Source of the DNA: Stichopus chloronotus
Taxonomy: Eukaryota; Echinodermata; Holothuroidea; Aspidochirotida; Stichopodidae
Assembly (NCBI GenBank): GCA_021234535.1
Contig: CM037843.1
Coordinates: 12,237,979 to 12,301,978 of the forward strand
Direction of reading: 5' to 3'
DNA: 64,000 bases
Both the position numbers and the translations under genes were made by a program. Within the stretch, counting starts at the first letter, position 1. Each line of letters opens with the position of its first letter. Shown here in pieces: positions 46,899 through 59,800 of this stretch. Below the pieces are notes generated by a model. The model was not told the origin of the DNA. It saw only the letters and a list, made by a program, of their open reading frames with translations, and did no database searches.

Positions 46899-48545
46899 TG
46901 TAAGGTTACGCACCCCGGGGGGTCTATGAGACCTTTAAGTACTGATGGCTAAACTTGGGGGCGTCCTTACTGATGTTAAATATTGGGGGTCGTTGGCCAA
47001 GCCTACTGGGTATCAGGCCAGTAGTTGTGAGGCAAGGTACAATTTATTCAGCTACTGAGTGTAACATTACTACATTCGACGGACAGAGGGGACACGAGCC
47101 AACTCCTACTTGCGACATAGCTGAGTGCCTATAATTAAACACAACAATTGCCTCTCATCATAGAACCTAAGGGACGACGTTTAAGTCTCAGCACGGTTGT
47201 CCAACTTCCCTTATCTATATCCTCGGCAAACAAACACAAAGACAAATACAGGCGCATAGATACTGTGTCGGTAATTACACCTTTCTCGTATGAGACTGAC
47301 ACACAGAACTATCTCAGACTATTCACAAGTGACGGTTTGTCTCCGCAGAATTATAGCAATTCTCTATAAACTAGTTTCTGCTGCAACCAACACTAGAGAC
47401 ATCAAAACACAATATGACGCGACTGTCTATGATTTGAACCTCCCAGTTTATTAAAACCCAATTACTAAAAAAGGAATAAAAGGAAATAAAAAGACTTAAA
47501 GAATACTTTCTACATTACACACCATGTAAAGTAAACCCAGATTTGGTACACCCCTGCTTTGTGTCTGCTCACACCTAGCTTTCATGACACATGACAGAAA
47601 ATGTAAACAAGCCTAACCTTTGACCCACTGAGGTCGTACTTTAAACAACATCAACATACCAGGCTAACACTAGCCAGCACACAGTAATCACACAAATGGC
47701 CAAATCACGCCTAAGTTAACAACGCGCACTTGGGGAACTACACATCGTTAACCTAACACTAGGCCTCACAGTAAACACAACAGTAAATACACACTTGGGG
47801 GCCTAACTTTGGGAATATTACATCGTAACATTATGCCTTACTTCACGTAAGTCACATAACTCTTAAAGGATGCAGTAATGAATACATTAACATAAACATT
47901 TAGTTTCATGGCAATATGAATTGAATTATGAACATATGAAATAATATTAATTAGCCTACGGATCCATCGCGGTCGCGACGCGGTAAGGTACCTGTTTCAA
48001 CTGAAGTGTTAGTAGAGTTGACTTCTAGCTTCTCGGTAGTAATCATCGCTAATGTTCAGCTCGGAAGTAGTAAGTGCAGTCATCATTACACGGGGTTAAT
48101 ATAGTCTGTTCCACACACCAAGCTCGGCTGAAGATGTCGACCTGCAAGATGGCGGCCACACGCAATACACAGTCACCTGTACACATTGGTTATGATGTAC
48201 AGTAAGAAACGTTCTGGAATCTCACAGGTGGTCTGGCAGTTGTAAAATGGGTTCTGACAGTATCGGAACAATTACATGACTTCGGATGACAGTTCCGGGA
48301 GCAATAAGAATATGGGTTGACGACGAATTAGCAACAAAACGCCGGAGTCAAGGAGGCGACGTCTGCACGGGCCAAGTGCTCCTCCAAGACTGATGCGAGT
48401 GACTCAGAGGGGTTTCCGCATCTCCAACGGAGGACTCTTCCGGTGTTGGGTTTCTTGGCTTAACTTCCAAAGAACAAAGGAACTTTCTTAAACTTTTAAA
48501 ATGAGGGCAGCATACTCTCAGTTTCGCAAAACTGGTATCCCTACA
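46899..48545 (+). mobile_element. Solo-LTR-like or Ginger-like element, copy 2 (1.65 kb)
   Basis: Termini TGTAAGGTTACG and GGTATCCCTACA match copy 1 at 15940-18841, and a distinct 4-bp duplication ATTA flanks it (46895-46898, 48546-48549). It lacks the 595-bp insertion and about 0.66 kb of other sequence. The 73-codon frame at 47148 has a counterpart in copy 1 that is only partly open, so it is probably not coding. Confidence 0.82.
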
Positions 48546-48594
48546 ATTAAACCGCAAAGACTTTAATGATTGACAAAGATGCTGATTCTTCTTT

Positions 48595-50066
48595 CTGATT
48601 CCTTTCCGAAGGCAGGCAAGGAATCTATGCGATGGAGATGTCGTGTGTGTGTGTGTGGGCGTGTATGTGATGCTTTGCTTGTAAACACGATATCTCAAGA
48701 AGGGTAACTCTGAGGGATTTTGTACTTGGCATGTGGATTGCCCATATGATATTGAAGGTCTCTATTGTTTTTGGTGAAGGTCAAAGGTCATTTGAGGTCA
48801 CCAGAGGTCAGAATGTGAAAATCTTGTAAACATGGTATCTCCAGAAGGGTAACTGTGACTGATGTCATACTCCGTGTGTGGGTTGGTCGTATTGAGTAGA
48901 TGGTCCCTATTGTTTTTGGTGAAGGTCAAAGGTCGTTTGAGGTCACCAGAGGTCAAACTGTAAAAGCTTTGAAAATACCCCATATTTCCAGAAGGATAAC
49001 TGTGACTAATGTCATACTTCGTGTGTGGGTTGGTCATATTGAGTGGATAGTCCCCATTGTTTTTGGTGAAGGTCAAAGGTCATTTGAGGTCACCAGAGGT
49101 CAAACTGTAAAAACCTTGTAAACACCATATTTCCAGAAGAATAACTGTGACTGATGTCATACTTGGTGTGTTGGTTGGTCATATTGAAGGTCAAAGGTCA
49201 TTTGAGGTCACCAGAGGTCAAACTGTAAAAACATTGTAAACACCATATTTCCAGCAGGATAACTCTGACTGATGTCATACTTAGTGTGTTGGTTGGTCAT
49301 ATTGAGGGGATGGTCCCAATTGTTTTTGGTGAAGGTCAACGGTCATTTGAGCTCACCAGAATTCAAACTGTAAAAACCTTGTAAACACGATATCTCCAGA
49401 ATGGTAGATGTGACTGATGTCATACTTGGTGTGTGGGTTGGTCATATTGATTAGATGGTCCCTCTTGTTTGTGGTTGAGGTCAAAGGTCATTTGAGGTCA
49501 CCAGAGGTCAAACTGTAAAAGTCTTGTAAACACAATATCTCCAGAAGGGTAACTATGACTGATGTAATACTTGGTGTGTGGATTGGTAATAATGAGCAGA
49601 AGTTGTCTTAGGTCAAAGGTCATTTGAGGTCACCAGAGGTCAAAATGTAAAAATGTGTAAACACAATATCTCCAGGAGTCTAACCTTGACTGATGTCATA
49701 CTTGATGTGTGGATTGTATATACTAAGTAGAAGACTCCTTTTGTTTTGTGGTGGAGGTCAAAGGTCATTTTAGGTCACCTGAGGTCAAACCTTGCTGACA
49801 CATTATCTCCAGAAGGGTAGTGTTGACTGATGATGTACTTTTTGTGTGGGTTGGCCATACAAGGTAGGTGATCCTACTGCTTTTGGTGGACATCAAACGT
49901 CGTTTGAGGTCACCAAAATAAAGGTGATTTGGGTTAAAGCCTTATCAATGTGGTGTTTCAAGAAGATTAACTGCAGTTGATCTCATTCTTGTCATGTGGA
50001 TAATTCATGTTTGTTATAATATAACCATGTCGCAAGGAATCACAAAGCCTTTTGGCTTTCTGGTTC
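48595..50066 (+). repeat. Composite HINE/pearl-like element, subtype II, complete
   Basis: The 5' end TGATTCCTTTCCGAAGGCAG at 48596 is inverted at the 3' end (GCAAGGAATCAC near 50031). A (GT)n tract follows the 5' end (48640-48670), then about eight to nine ~145-bp monomers. The 3' end has the hairpin AAAGCCTTTTGGCTTT. Most monomers contain AGGTCAAAGGTCA followed by TTTGAGGTCACCAGAGGTCA. Confidence 0.8.
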
Positions 50067-50448
50067 AAAAGAAAAAAAGATAGGTAGCGGGGAGATAACA
50101 GACTGAAGTAACGGTATACACTGGTACACAAGTGTGGTGCGCTACCGCAGTAAAAGGACACTCACTGGCTATGCAGTGGCCGCATATTGGTCGCATTGCG
50201 CGAAGGCATCTCTTTCTTGTTCGACCTTTTTTACCCTTTCTTTTGACACAATCCAAATTTCATTCGAAGTAGACACCAAAATATAGACAAGGATTTACCA
50301 GAGACGTGTATGTGCAAGTAAAAACAGAACTGAGTAACTGTGGTCCCAATAGGCATTGTATGCGCTAGTTTCCTCTTAAGGATAGCCTACATTTCACACT
50401 TTAACAAAATCAGGCGATTGAATCCGTCAGGATTTGGTCTACATTACA
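50067..50448. other. No gene recognised
   Basis: Spacer between two subtype II composite elements. No features seen. Confidence 0.35.
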
Positions 50449-52030
50449 TTTTTGATTCCTTGCCGTAGGCAGGGGAATCTATGCAGTCCTGATGTCGTGT
50501 GTGTGTATGGGTGTGTGGATGTGTGTGTGTGTGTGATGGTTGCTCGTAAACACTCTATCTCAAGAAGGGTAACTCTGAGTAATTTCATTTTTGGCATGTA
50601 GGTTGCCCATATTGAGTAGATGATCCCTATTGTTTTTGGTGTCCAAATCTTGCATATTAATGAGGTTATGGGGTAAAACATAAAAAATGTTAAAACTGCC
50701 ATAGTTCCTTATCCGTGGGTCAGATTTGTTTTAAACTTGATAAGGTTGTCTGTTATTAACAGGTTCACGACCCTGTGAAATTTAATGCTTATCAATAGAG
50801 AGGAAGGGATAATTTTTCGCTATAAAACAATAATAATAGCCTAAACACCATTATTGTGGTCATTGTAAACTACTGTACAAATTAGTTGAAAAGCACATTG
50901 TGCAAAATTACTATTGGCAGTTTTTGGTTCCGTCGCACACTGTTAACTCAGTGGAATTGCTCCAGATTTAAGGCTACAGTATTGCATTTGTAACTTAGTG
51001 AGTAACTTCTAGTGTGAGGGGCCTCCGATAAGTTGTCCAGAGAGATAGTCTTGGTATGGGGGGTCTTGGGGTCAGATAGACAAGGTGGTATTAATTCATG
51101 CATTGGAATTTTAATAGGTTTATAAAAAAAATGAAGAAAATAAAAAAACCATCCATTCAGTCATTTATTTGGATAATATCAATATCCAGAGGAACAGCTG
51201 GTAGCAGAACAAGGTTTCTTAACAATCAAATTGGAGTGCTTTCAATCATATTTCACAATGTCAGAAAGGATGGAGGAAGCAAAAATATTGAGGAGGAATC
51301 ATAACTTAGGGTCAACTTACGAGGACTTTGAGTGTGTTAAAAGCTACTTGTAACAAGGAAGAAATTATCGCAGAGTTGATAAAGGAAAATTTGCAAAAGG
51401 CAGAGCGCCAATTTGAGGCAATGGAAGAGGTTCATGCTGATCTGGCTGGGCTGTTGTCTGATGAAGTATTTGAGCAAGCAGAAAGCTGGATGTTGGAATG
51501 CCAAAAGCATTATACTGAGGAGAGGGAGGAAGCATTGAAAAAGTTAAAGGAGGAAATTGAGTTTCAAATTAGCATTGGAATTACCTAAGGCAGAAATTCT
51601 ACCATGCAATGGAGACCCAAGAACATTCTGGTCGTTTATGAAGAATTTTGAGGTAAATATGGCAGACAAGCTGAGTTCAGATGAGGTAAGGTTGAGTTAT
51701 TTGATTCAACTAACAACAGGCGAGACTAGAAGCAGCATTGATTACTGTGTGTTTCTTGGAGCTCAGAGATAATGTTGACTGACATCATACTCATACTGTA
51801 CTTGATGTGTGGGTTGTATGGCCTGGGTAGGTGATCCCTATTGCTTTTGGTGGACTTCAAATGTCACGGTCATTTTAGGTCACCAAAATAAAGGTCATTT
51901 TGGGTTAAAGGCTTGTGGTGTATCAAGAAAAATAACTGCAGTTGATCTTATACTTGTCATTTGAATAATTCATGTTTGTTGTAATATAACCATGTAGCAA
52001 GGAATCACAAAGCGTTTTGGCTGTCTGTTT
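50449..52030 (+). repeat. Composite element, subtype II, split by an insertion
   Basis: The 5' end TTTTTGATTCCTTGCCGTAG with (GT)n and one monomer start runs to about 50642. The remaining monomer and the 3' hairpin end (GGAATCACAAAGCGTTTTGGC) resume at about 51772-52030. The interrupting 1.13 kb contains a BEL/Pao gag remnant. Confidence 0.7.
51098..51772 (+). pseudogene. BEL/Pao-type gag remnant
   Basis: Three frames together resemble the N-terminal gag of BEL/Pao elements. They are a short segment GSRTRFLNNQIG (about 51197); a charged, helical segment with EEIIAELIKENLQKAERQFE and a W-containing region (51328-51588); and LPKAEILPCNGDPRTFWSFM then FEVNMADKLSSDEVRLSYLI (51577-51740), the typical 'LPK...F.G.P..(Y/F)W.F...FE..VA' core. 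The frame shifts between segments and the copy ends abruptly at 51772 where repeat sequence resumes. No protease, RT or integrase is present. Confidence 0.7.
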
Positions 52031-52108
52031 GAGATTTCATATCAAATAGACCTAAATAGTTGTAAAGTAGATTATATCTTAACTTTCAGTCATGCTATCA
52101 AACTATGC

Positions 52109-54178
52109 CCTTTTTGGTTTCGATGATAATCGTAACCTTTGTAATCATGCGTGGGTGGGTGGGTGTGTGTGTATGTATGTATGTATGTATGTATGTGACG
52201 CCCTACCTTGTAAACACGATATCTCAAGAAGGGAAGCTTGGACAGATCTCATATTTGGTATGTAGGTGAACCATATTGAGAAGAAGAACCCTATTGTTTT
52301 TGGTGGAGGTCAATGGTCATTTGGGGTCAACAGCGGTCAAATTGTGAAAATCTTGTAAACACGATATCTCAAGAAGGGAAGCTTGGACAGATCTCATATT
52401 TAATATGTAGGTGTACTACATTGAGTAGAAGAAGCCTATTGTTTTTGGTGGAGGTCAAAGGTCATTTGGGATCAACAGGGATCAAATTGTGAAAACACTG
52501 TAAACACGATATCTCAAGAAGAGAAGCTTGGACAGATCTCATATTTAGTATGTAGGTGTACCACATTGAGTAGAAAAACCCTATTGTTTTTGGTGGAGGT
52601 CAAAGGTCATTTAGGGTCAACAGGGGTCAAATTGTGAAAAACTTGTAAACACGATATCTCAAGAAGAGAAGCTTGGACAGATGTCATATGAAGTATGTAG
52701 GTGTACCACATTGAGTAGAAGAACCCTATTGTATTCGGTGGAGGTCAAAGGTCATTTGGAGTCAACAGGGGTCAAATTGTGAAAACCTTGTTAACACGAT
52801 ATCTCAAGAAGGGAAGCTTGGACAGATCTCATGTAGGTGTTATATACTGAGAAGAAGGACCCTATTGTTTTTTTGTGGAGGTCAAAGGTCATTTGGGGTC
52901 AACAGGGGTCAAATTGTGAAAACCTTGTAAACACAATATCTCAAGAAAGGAAGCTTGTAGAGATCTCATGTTTGGCATGCATGTGTACAATATTGAGATG
53001 AAGAACCCTATTGTTTTTGGTGGGGGTCAAAGGTAATTTGGGGTCAACAGTGGGCAAATTGTGAAAACCTTGTAAACACAGTATCTCAAGAAGGGAAGCT
53101 TGGACAGATCTCATATTTGGTATGTAGGTGTATCACATTGAGTAGAGAAATCCTATTGTTTTTGGTGGAGGTCAAAGGTCATTTGGAGTCAACAGGGGTC
53201 AAATTGTGAAAACCTTGAAAACACGATATCTCAAGAAAGGAATCTTGTAGAGATCTCTTGTTTGGTATGTAGTTGTACCATGTTGAGTAGAGGAACCCTA
53301 TTCTTTTTGGTGGAGGTCAAAGGTCATTTGGGGTCAACACAGGTCAAATTTTGAAAACCTTGAAAACATGATATCCCAAGAAAGGAAGCTTGAACAGATG
53401 TCATATGAAGTGTGTACAGTAGGTGTATCTTATTGAGTACAAGAACGCTATTATTTTAATGGAGGTCAGCGGTCACTTGAGGTCAACAAGACTTGGGCCC
53501 TTCTCCGTAGCCTAACATATAAACATACACACTGTGAAAGAGCCTAGCCAATACATGTATTTCTAACTTCTTGTGCCTTACACTTGCAGTAGAGGAACAG
53601 ACTAGACTAAGATTTTGAAGTAAACTTTGATCCAAGTTGCTTGAAAATGTGCTTTATATTGCCTGATATATTGCTAGGCTTATATTGAGTCATCAGGAAC
53701 AGGATGGCATATTTTACACTAAAACTTTGTACATTCAACTTACAAATAGTGTGGAGAATGTTTCACCGTATAATAGTGTTACGACAAACCAACAACTCAA
53801 CAACTCGAAGTTCCATTGTCTTTGGTGAAGGTCAAAGTCCATTTGCAGTCAACAGGGTCACAGTATGGAATGCTTGTAGAAATGCTATCTCAAGAAGGGA
53901 AGCTAGGACAGATGTCATATTCAATAATTAGTTGTACTTCATTGAGCACAAGACCCAATTGGTCTTAAATGGAGGTAATAGGTCATTCAATGTCAACAAG
54001 GGTCAAAGTGTGAACATGTAGATATGATCTCAAGAAAGGAAGCTCGTGCAAATCTCATATTTCATATGAGGCATATGTAGCTTAATGTGACACATATCAA
54101 TGCTATTATATCAGATTCAGAAACAATTTCTCTTAAATAGATCATCAAAACCACAATGCATTTCTGCATTCTGGTTAC
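52109..54178 (+). repeat. Composite HINE/pearl-like element, subtype I, complete, about 12 monomers
   Basis: The 5' end TTTTTGGTTTCGATGATAATC, anchor CGTAACCTTTGTAATCATGC and a (GT/TATG)n tract (52150-52195) lead into about 12 monomers with TTGTAAACACGATATCTCAA and GGTGGAGGTCAAAGGTCATT. The 3' end is ATCATCAAAACCACAATGC plus a hairpin (AATGCATTTCTGCATT) at 54140-54178. A block at 53490-53590 recurs at 63910-64000. Confidence 0.85.
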
Positions 54179-56112
54179 CTCTATGCAAATAAGTTTGGCT
54201 AATCCTTCTTAGTGTCAACAACATTTTCCTTAGCAATTCTAAACCCTAGAGTTATTACTTTAGTGTGCATGTTTTGTCTGCCTACTACCTATTGTTTAGA
54301 AACAACTGGGGTAACTATTTGTCAGACATTCATAAAAAAAAATAGTAATTTATGTTATGAAAAGTTATGTACGCTCAGAACCACATGTGCCAGACTTGCT
54401 GTGATCAACCCTACTGGTACTTAGACCTATACTGCACGCATTCCTGTGGTCACATGCATAAGTTCTTTAATCTTTCTGCCTACACTTACTCCTGCTAATA
54501 ACTCTTCTTGTCATTTTTCCGTGTCTGATACTTTACAGTCCTCTTAAAGCGACTGGGGAAAATCTGCAAAACCTAACCAATGGTTATGATTGATACTAAA
54601 CAATGCCAACCGCAAATATCAAGTATAAACACTATAGGGATTATACACAGTTTATATGCGGTGTACACAGGGTGTTTTCCTGTCTTCGATAGTATACTTC
54701 TTTATACTTGTTTCAACATTTGTATGCATTTTTCGGCGCGTATAAATGTTAAGTTATGCGAAAGCTATACTGTATGTGTCCAATATTTTGGGTGTGTGAA
54801 TGTGTCCTCTCAACGATATTCACAGGCCAAATGTGTCCGAAAGTGTCTCCAGTTAATTTTACTCAGTGCACATGAACAATGGGAGGGAGTATTTACTCCA
54901 AGCTTCTGTGGTTTCCGATTCACAGTTGAGTTCGTGTTTGGCGTCAATAGTGGTTAGTCTGATATTTTAGTGTTCGAAAGTGTCCATAAACGTCTGGTTC
55001 TGACCGGATGTGTCTGAATGTGTCGTGCCGTCCGGCAATGAAAAAAAGACCTCTTACTGATATTCAAATGCCAAAAGTGTCTGAAAGTGTCTTCTATGTG
55101 TCGGCAGTGAAGTTTACTTAATGCACATGAACAGTTTTAGGGAGTGTCTACTTTTAAGATTCTGTGGTTTTTGATTTGCAGTTGAGTTTGTGTATGGCAT
55201 CAATAGCCTTTAGGATTAACAGTGATTGCGTGTGTACTGAAAAACCAAAAAGATAAGATTATGTTTGATCTTAACTTTTTCTTTATTTTTAAATGTACAG
55301 GCGAGGTTGTACATGAACGGACTATGTCTTTCAATTAAGGAAAATGACAGTAACTACTTCGAAAAGCAACAGGATTGGCATAAAAACAGTAAAAAACAGA
55401 AATCATATATGAAAAATTAACAGTTCTTAAGTACTATAACCGATTACATAATGAATATTCAACAGTACAGGTCTCACTAGTGTATCAAAAACATACTACT
55501 CAATTTGTCGCTCCTAGGTAGGTATCGGGAATTGTAGTATTTGGTGAAACGAAACACTGTATCTACAAATAACCTACGAACTGAACACAACCTTGCCCGG
55601 GGCGTCAGTGATCCTGAGTTGTTAACTGAATATTCAATACTAGTATACTTTCCATTGGCTTGCTCAAAGAAGCACACCATTGATTTGAATGAAAACTGTC
55701 AACCACTAAATGAGCGTATTCTACACTTTCTTGTCATTATGTTAGAAGAATTTGAAATCATATGGCAGAATTAACCAACTGAAACCTATTTATTTTCCCA
55801 GATTGTCTGAATGGTGTAATTAAAAGCCTTACCAAACTTTTGAAGTTGAAATTTCAATGTTTTTACTTTTTGCAAGCCTACGCATGTAATCACTTTACGT
55901 TCAGTGTAAAATGGGTTCATTGTTCAGTGTTAGCAATGTCATGATACTAGCTTCCAGTAATATATTTCTGTGTGCACTTTTTTCATATCACATGACTTAC
56001 TTCCTGAGTTTCGCTACATATTTGTACCAGTGTAAGTCAAAGAAATAAAAAACAATAGTGTCTAGAGGTAACTTTGCAGAATGTTTTGGGATGCAACATT
56101 TATAGGTCCGTT
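54179..56112. other. Intronic sequence with one ~258-bp duplication
   Basis: 'gttgagttcgtgtttggcgtcaatag' near 54926 recurs as 'gttgagtttgtgtatggcatcaatag' near 55184. Surrounding 'aaagtgtct' and 'cacatgaaca' blocks repeat in the same order. The 125-codon plus frame at 54580-54957 overlaps the first copy and has no recognised domain. Confidence 0.6.
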
Positions 56113-57327
56113 TCCTTTTTGGTTTCGATGATAATCGTAACCTTTGTAATCATGCATATGTGTGTGTGTATGCGAGTGTGCGTGTGTGTGTATGTGTGTG
56201 TGTATGTATGTCCGTGATGCCCCACCTTGTAAACACGATATCTCAAGAAGGGAAGCTTGGACAGATCTCATATTTGGTATGTAGGTGTACCATATTGAGA
56301 AGAAGAATCCTATTGTTTTTGGTGGAGGTCAAAGGTCATTTAGGGTCAACAGGGGTCAAAATGTGAAAACCTTGTAAACACGATATCTCAAGAAGGGAAG
56401 CTTGGACAGATCTCATATTTGGTATGTAGGTGTACCATACTGAGAAGGAGAACCCTATTGTTTTTGGTGGAGGTCAAAGGTCATTTAGGGTTAAGAGGGG
56501 TCAAATTGTGAAAACCTTGAAAACTCGATATCTCAAGAAAGGAAGCTTGTCGAGATCTCATGTTTTGTATGTAGTTGTACAATGTTAAGTATAGGAACCA
56601 TATTGTTTTTGGTGGAGGTCAAAGGTCATTTGGGGTCAACAGGGATCAAATTGTGAAAACCTTGTAAACACGATATCTCAAGAAGGGGAGCTTGGACAAA
56701 TCTCATTTAGTATGTAGGTGTACCACATTAGGAAGAAAAACCCTGTTGTTTTTGGTGGAGGTCAAAGGTCATTTGGGGTCAACAGGGGTCAAAATGTGAA
56801 AACCTTGTAAACATGATATCTCAAGAAAGGAAGCTTGGACAGATCTCATATTTAGTGTGTAGGTGTACCATATTGAGAAGAAGAATCCTATTGTTTTGGT
56901 GAAGGTCAAAGGTCATTTGGGGTCAACAGAGGTCAAATTGTGAAAACCTTCAAAACACGATATCTCAAGAAAGGAAGCTTGTAGTGATCTCATATGTAGT
57001 ATGTAGGTGTACCATATTGAGAAGAAGAATCCTATTGTTTATGGTAGGGGTCAAAGGTCATTTGGGGTCATCAGGGGTCAAGTTGTGAAAACCTTGAAAA
57101 CACGATATCTCAAGAAAGGAAGCTTGTAGAGATCTCATGTTTTGTATGTAGTTGTACCATGTTGAGTAGAGGAACCCTATCGTTTTTTGTGAAGGTTAAA
57201 GGTCATTTGGGGTCAACGGGGTCAAATTGTGAAAATGTGACACATACTAATGCTATTATATCAGATTCAGAAAAAAATTTCTCTTAAATAGATCATCGAA
57301 ACCACAATGCATTTCTGCATTCTGGTT
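56113..57327 (+). repeat. Composite element, subtype I, complete, about seven monomers
   Basis: The 5' end is CCTTTTTGGTTTCGATGATA, then the anchor and a (GT)n tract (56158-56212), seven ~145-bp monomers, and the 3' end ATCATCGAAACCACAATGC with hairpin at 57293-57327. Ends are nearly identical to those at 52109-54178, but the monomer number differs. Confidence 0.88.
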
Positions 57328-57818
57328 TTTCTGTCAGAAAACTGAAGGACCCATAGACAGCAAACTAATTTGTATCTACAGTAAGTGTCTCATATCACTG
57401 TATGAATGACAACTTTGTTGCAAATACATAACTAAAGACATGAAAAGATATTTTCACGATCAGGACAAGCTGTTTTCAGTGTGATATGCCAGTACTGATT
57501 GCAAAAAAAAGAACAATTGCTGGCAGTAAAGGATCAATTAGATAAAAAAAACTTAACATGTGTTTAGAAGTTATCTAATCCTCCTACTGTAGTTTTTGGG
57601 CACAAAGTTTACATCTCCTTTTTAGTTCGGGCTGGAAAAGATATTGTGATCCTCTATGTTGTATCCTGTTTTCAGGATGCTTCGCATTTAACCAGATTCA
57701 ATGAATAAATGAAAGTACACATGTGTTATGGTCTGCTTGTTTATTCTGCCATCTTTGATTACCACCATAGAGGTGGCCCCTTTTCAATTGCATCCAATAC
57801 TCTACATACTACAGCCGA
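57328..57818. other. No gene recognised
   Basis: AT-rich spacer without recognised features. Confidence 0.35.
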
Positions 57819-57820
57819 CT

Positions 57821-58304
57821 TTAAAAGGATGGTCTAGCCACAAATTTAGCTTGGATATGTCGAAGAGTAAGTTTATCCAACCATTCTGGTGAAACTTCGA
57901 TTCAGTTCCCATGTGCGGTTCTCAAGATATTACCAGTTGAAGGTACCCCCTGAATTTATTATTTTGACCTTGAAATCAATAGGTGGTCAGCTTAGGTACT
58001 GCTATGAATGTGAAGGTCGCAAAACTCTCATACCCTTCATACATTCACATTATGATAGCACTAGATATTGAAGTATTAAAGTTGGTGAAAAGTTGAAAGG
58101 AAAACATAAAGTGCTTTATCAATGTGGGGAGATGACATCACTCCTGCTTGCTTCAAGTCAACTGTTGGTAACAAATGTGGCAACTTCAACTACTCACATC
58201 TCCGGAACCACACATGGGAATTGAATGGAAGTTTCACTGTGATGGTCAGATTAACTTACTCTTCAATATATCAAAGCTATATTTGTGGCTAGACCATCCT
58301 TTTA
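57821..58304. mobile_element. MITE-like foldback with ~125-bp terminal inverted repeats
   Basis: AAAGGATGGTCTAGCCACAA at the left is inverted at the right (TTGTGGCTAGACCATCCTTT). The arms pair imperfectly over about 125 bp (57821-57943 against 58186-58304). The flanks TTTAAAA/TTTTAAAA make the duplication ambiguous (TTAA or TA). No coding capacity. Confidence 0.8.
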
Positions 58305-58724
58305 AAATGGCAAGTTTTTTGTGTAACAGAGTTTCAGAAATTTTTTTTTTTGTGGCCCGACAAAACTAAATAGGCAGAGGCAAAATAATTACAAAAGTCT
58401 ATTAGCCCTACACTTCCTTAAGTTTGATTTGTAAAACATGATCTGCAAGGATGGAATGAAAACATCAACTTGACAATTACATCAGGTTCAATCACAGGAT
58501 TTTGTATTAACACACAAACAATGATTGGAAAATCGTGTAATTAAACACAGAAAACTTGCCATTACAGTCTGTTGCAGCACTGCAATTACCAACTTACCGC
58601 AACAGAAGTATTGAAAATTTCCATATAATTAAACTCATGTCGAAAATGGAATAAAGCTGGTATTTCCATAAATTCCAAGATGCAAATGAAGTACTTCAGT
58701 GTGTATTATTACTGTTTATTGCCG
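58305..58724. other. No gene recognised
   Basis: Short poly-T and AT-rich sequence, nothing identified. Confidence 0.35.
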
Positions 58725-59200
58725 TAAATTAAAAAGTGTTTGAAAATTGCTTTTTCGGTATTTGAGCCCAAAGTTGGTGATGTTTATATAGCTGAACTGC
58801 TGCTGATCGTGCTGTAAGAAGCTATGTTCATTGCCATAATACCCCAGTGGACCATTTACATAGGACAATCCCAGCCAAAAATTTCACATCAGAAATGTGT
58901 TGTAAGAGAATTTTGTGGAACTGGTACACATCATTGTAACTCTGTTGGATACAGTCAACTCTGATTAACACAGAAATTGCACAGATGGAAAGATCATACT
59001 CAGAATACTTTCTTGAAATTCCTTCCCTCAAAAGGAAAAAGTCTGTATCTCCTTCCGTTTTTGACGTTAAGAGCAATTGTGTGTTTTAAAATGTTAACTT
59101 CAACTGCCTTTATCATTTTTCATGGAGGCTAAAGGTCATCTGAGGTCACCAGAGGTTAAATTATGAAAACATGATCTCTCAGCAACTGAATGTAACTAGC
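58725..59200 (+). repeat. 5' module and one variant monomer of a composite element
   Basis: 58725-59090 is the reverse-complement counterpart of 13155-13530 (shared 'agtatgatctttccatctgtgc', 'gtttatatagc', 'tgggattgtcct'). It is followed by one monomer of the 'ctcagcaactgaatgt' subtype. No microsatellite is present between them here. The 82-codon minus frame over it has no counterpart that stays open at 13155. Confidence 0.7.
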
Positions 59201-59800
59201 ACTTCCAACTGTCAGAATTGGTGGCAGTTGATGAGTAGATGATCTCTGTTATTTGAATTGCTTATGTGAGACTGAGAAAATCATGTTTTCCTATTTAGTC
59301 AAATGTTAAAATCACAGAGTTAATGATCTTAGAGATTTATATTTATAGCAAAAGCCGACATTTGTGAACCTACTTGTAGATAACAATTGTGCAGTATTTT
59401 GGGCAAGTTAAGTGTCACACCTTGTCATCACTGAATTGCAATAGAAAGGATCGTTCCCATCCCCCCCACCTTGCTCCTTTCCAAAGAGTAGATGTTTAGG
59501 CTAATGGCAGATAAATTTTGCTCTATAGAAGTTGGTCTCATTTTGTTCAGCAAGCTATTTGTAATCTTCTACAAACAATCCTTTCACATCATTTAACATA
59601 GCTTTGCCAGCAAATCCCTGTCGAGACTAACAAAGTACTTTGTCTGAGTCACCTTTCCTCAGGGAACTACCCTTAAGTAGAGAAATATTTTTCAGGTAGT
59701 CTTTTGCCAACTTTTAACCACACTTTGGTGTCAGGAACTTGCTGATATGTCATAATTTTCATGTGTGGTTTACATTCTTGTAAAGAGAAACCTATACAGT
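59201..59800. other. No gene recognised
   Basis: No features beyond a C-rich tract near 59460. Confidence 0.35.
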
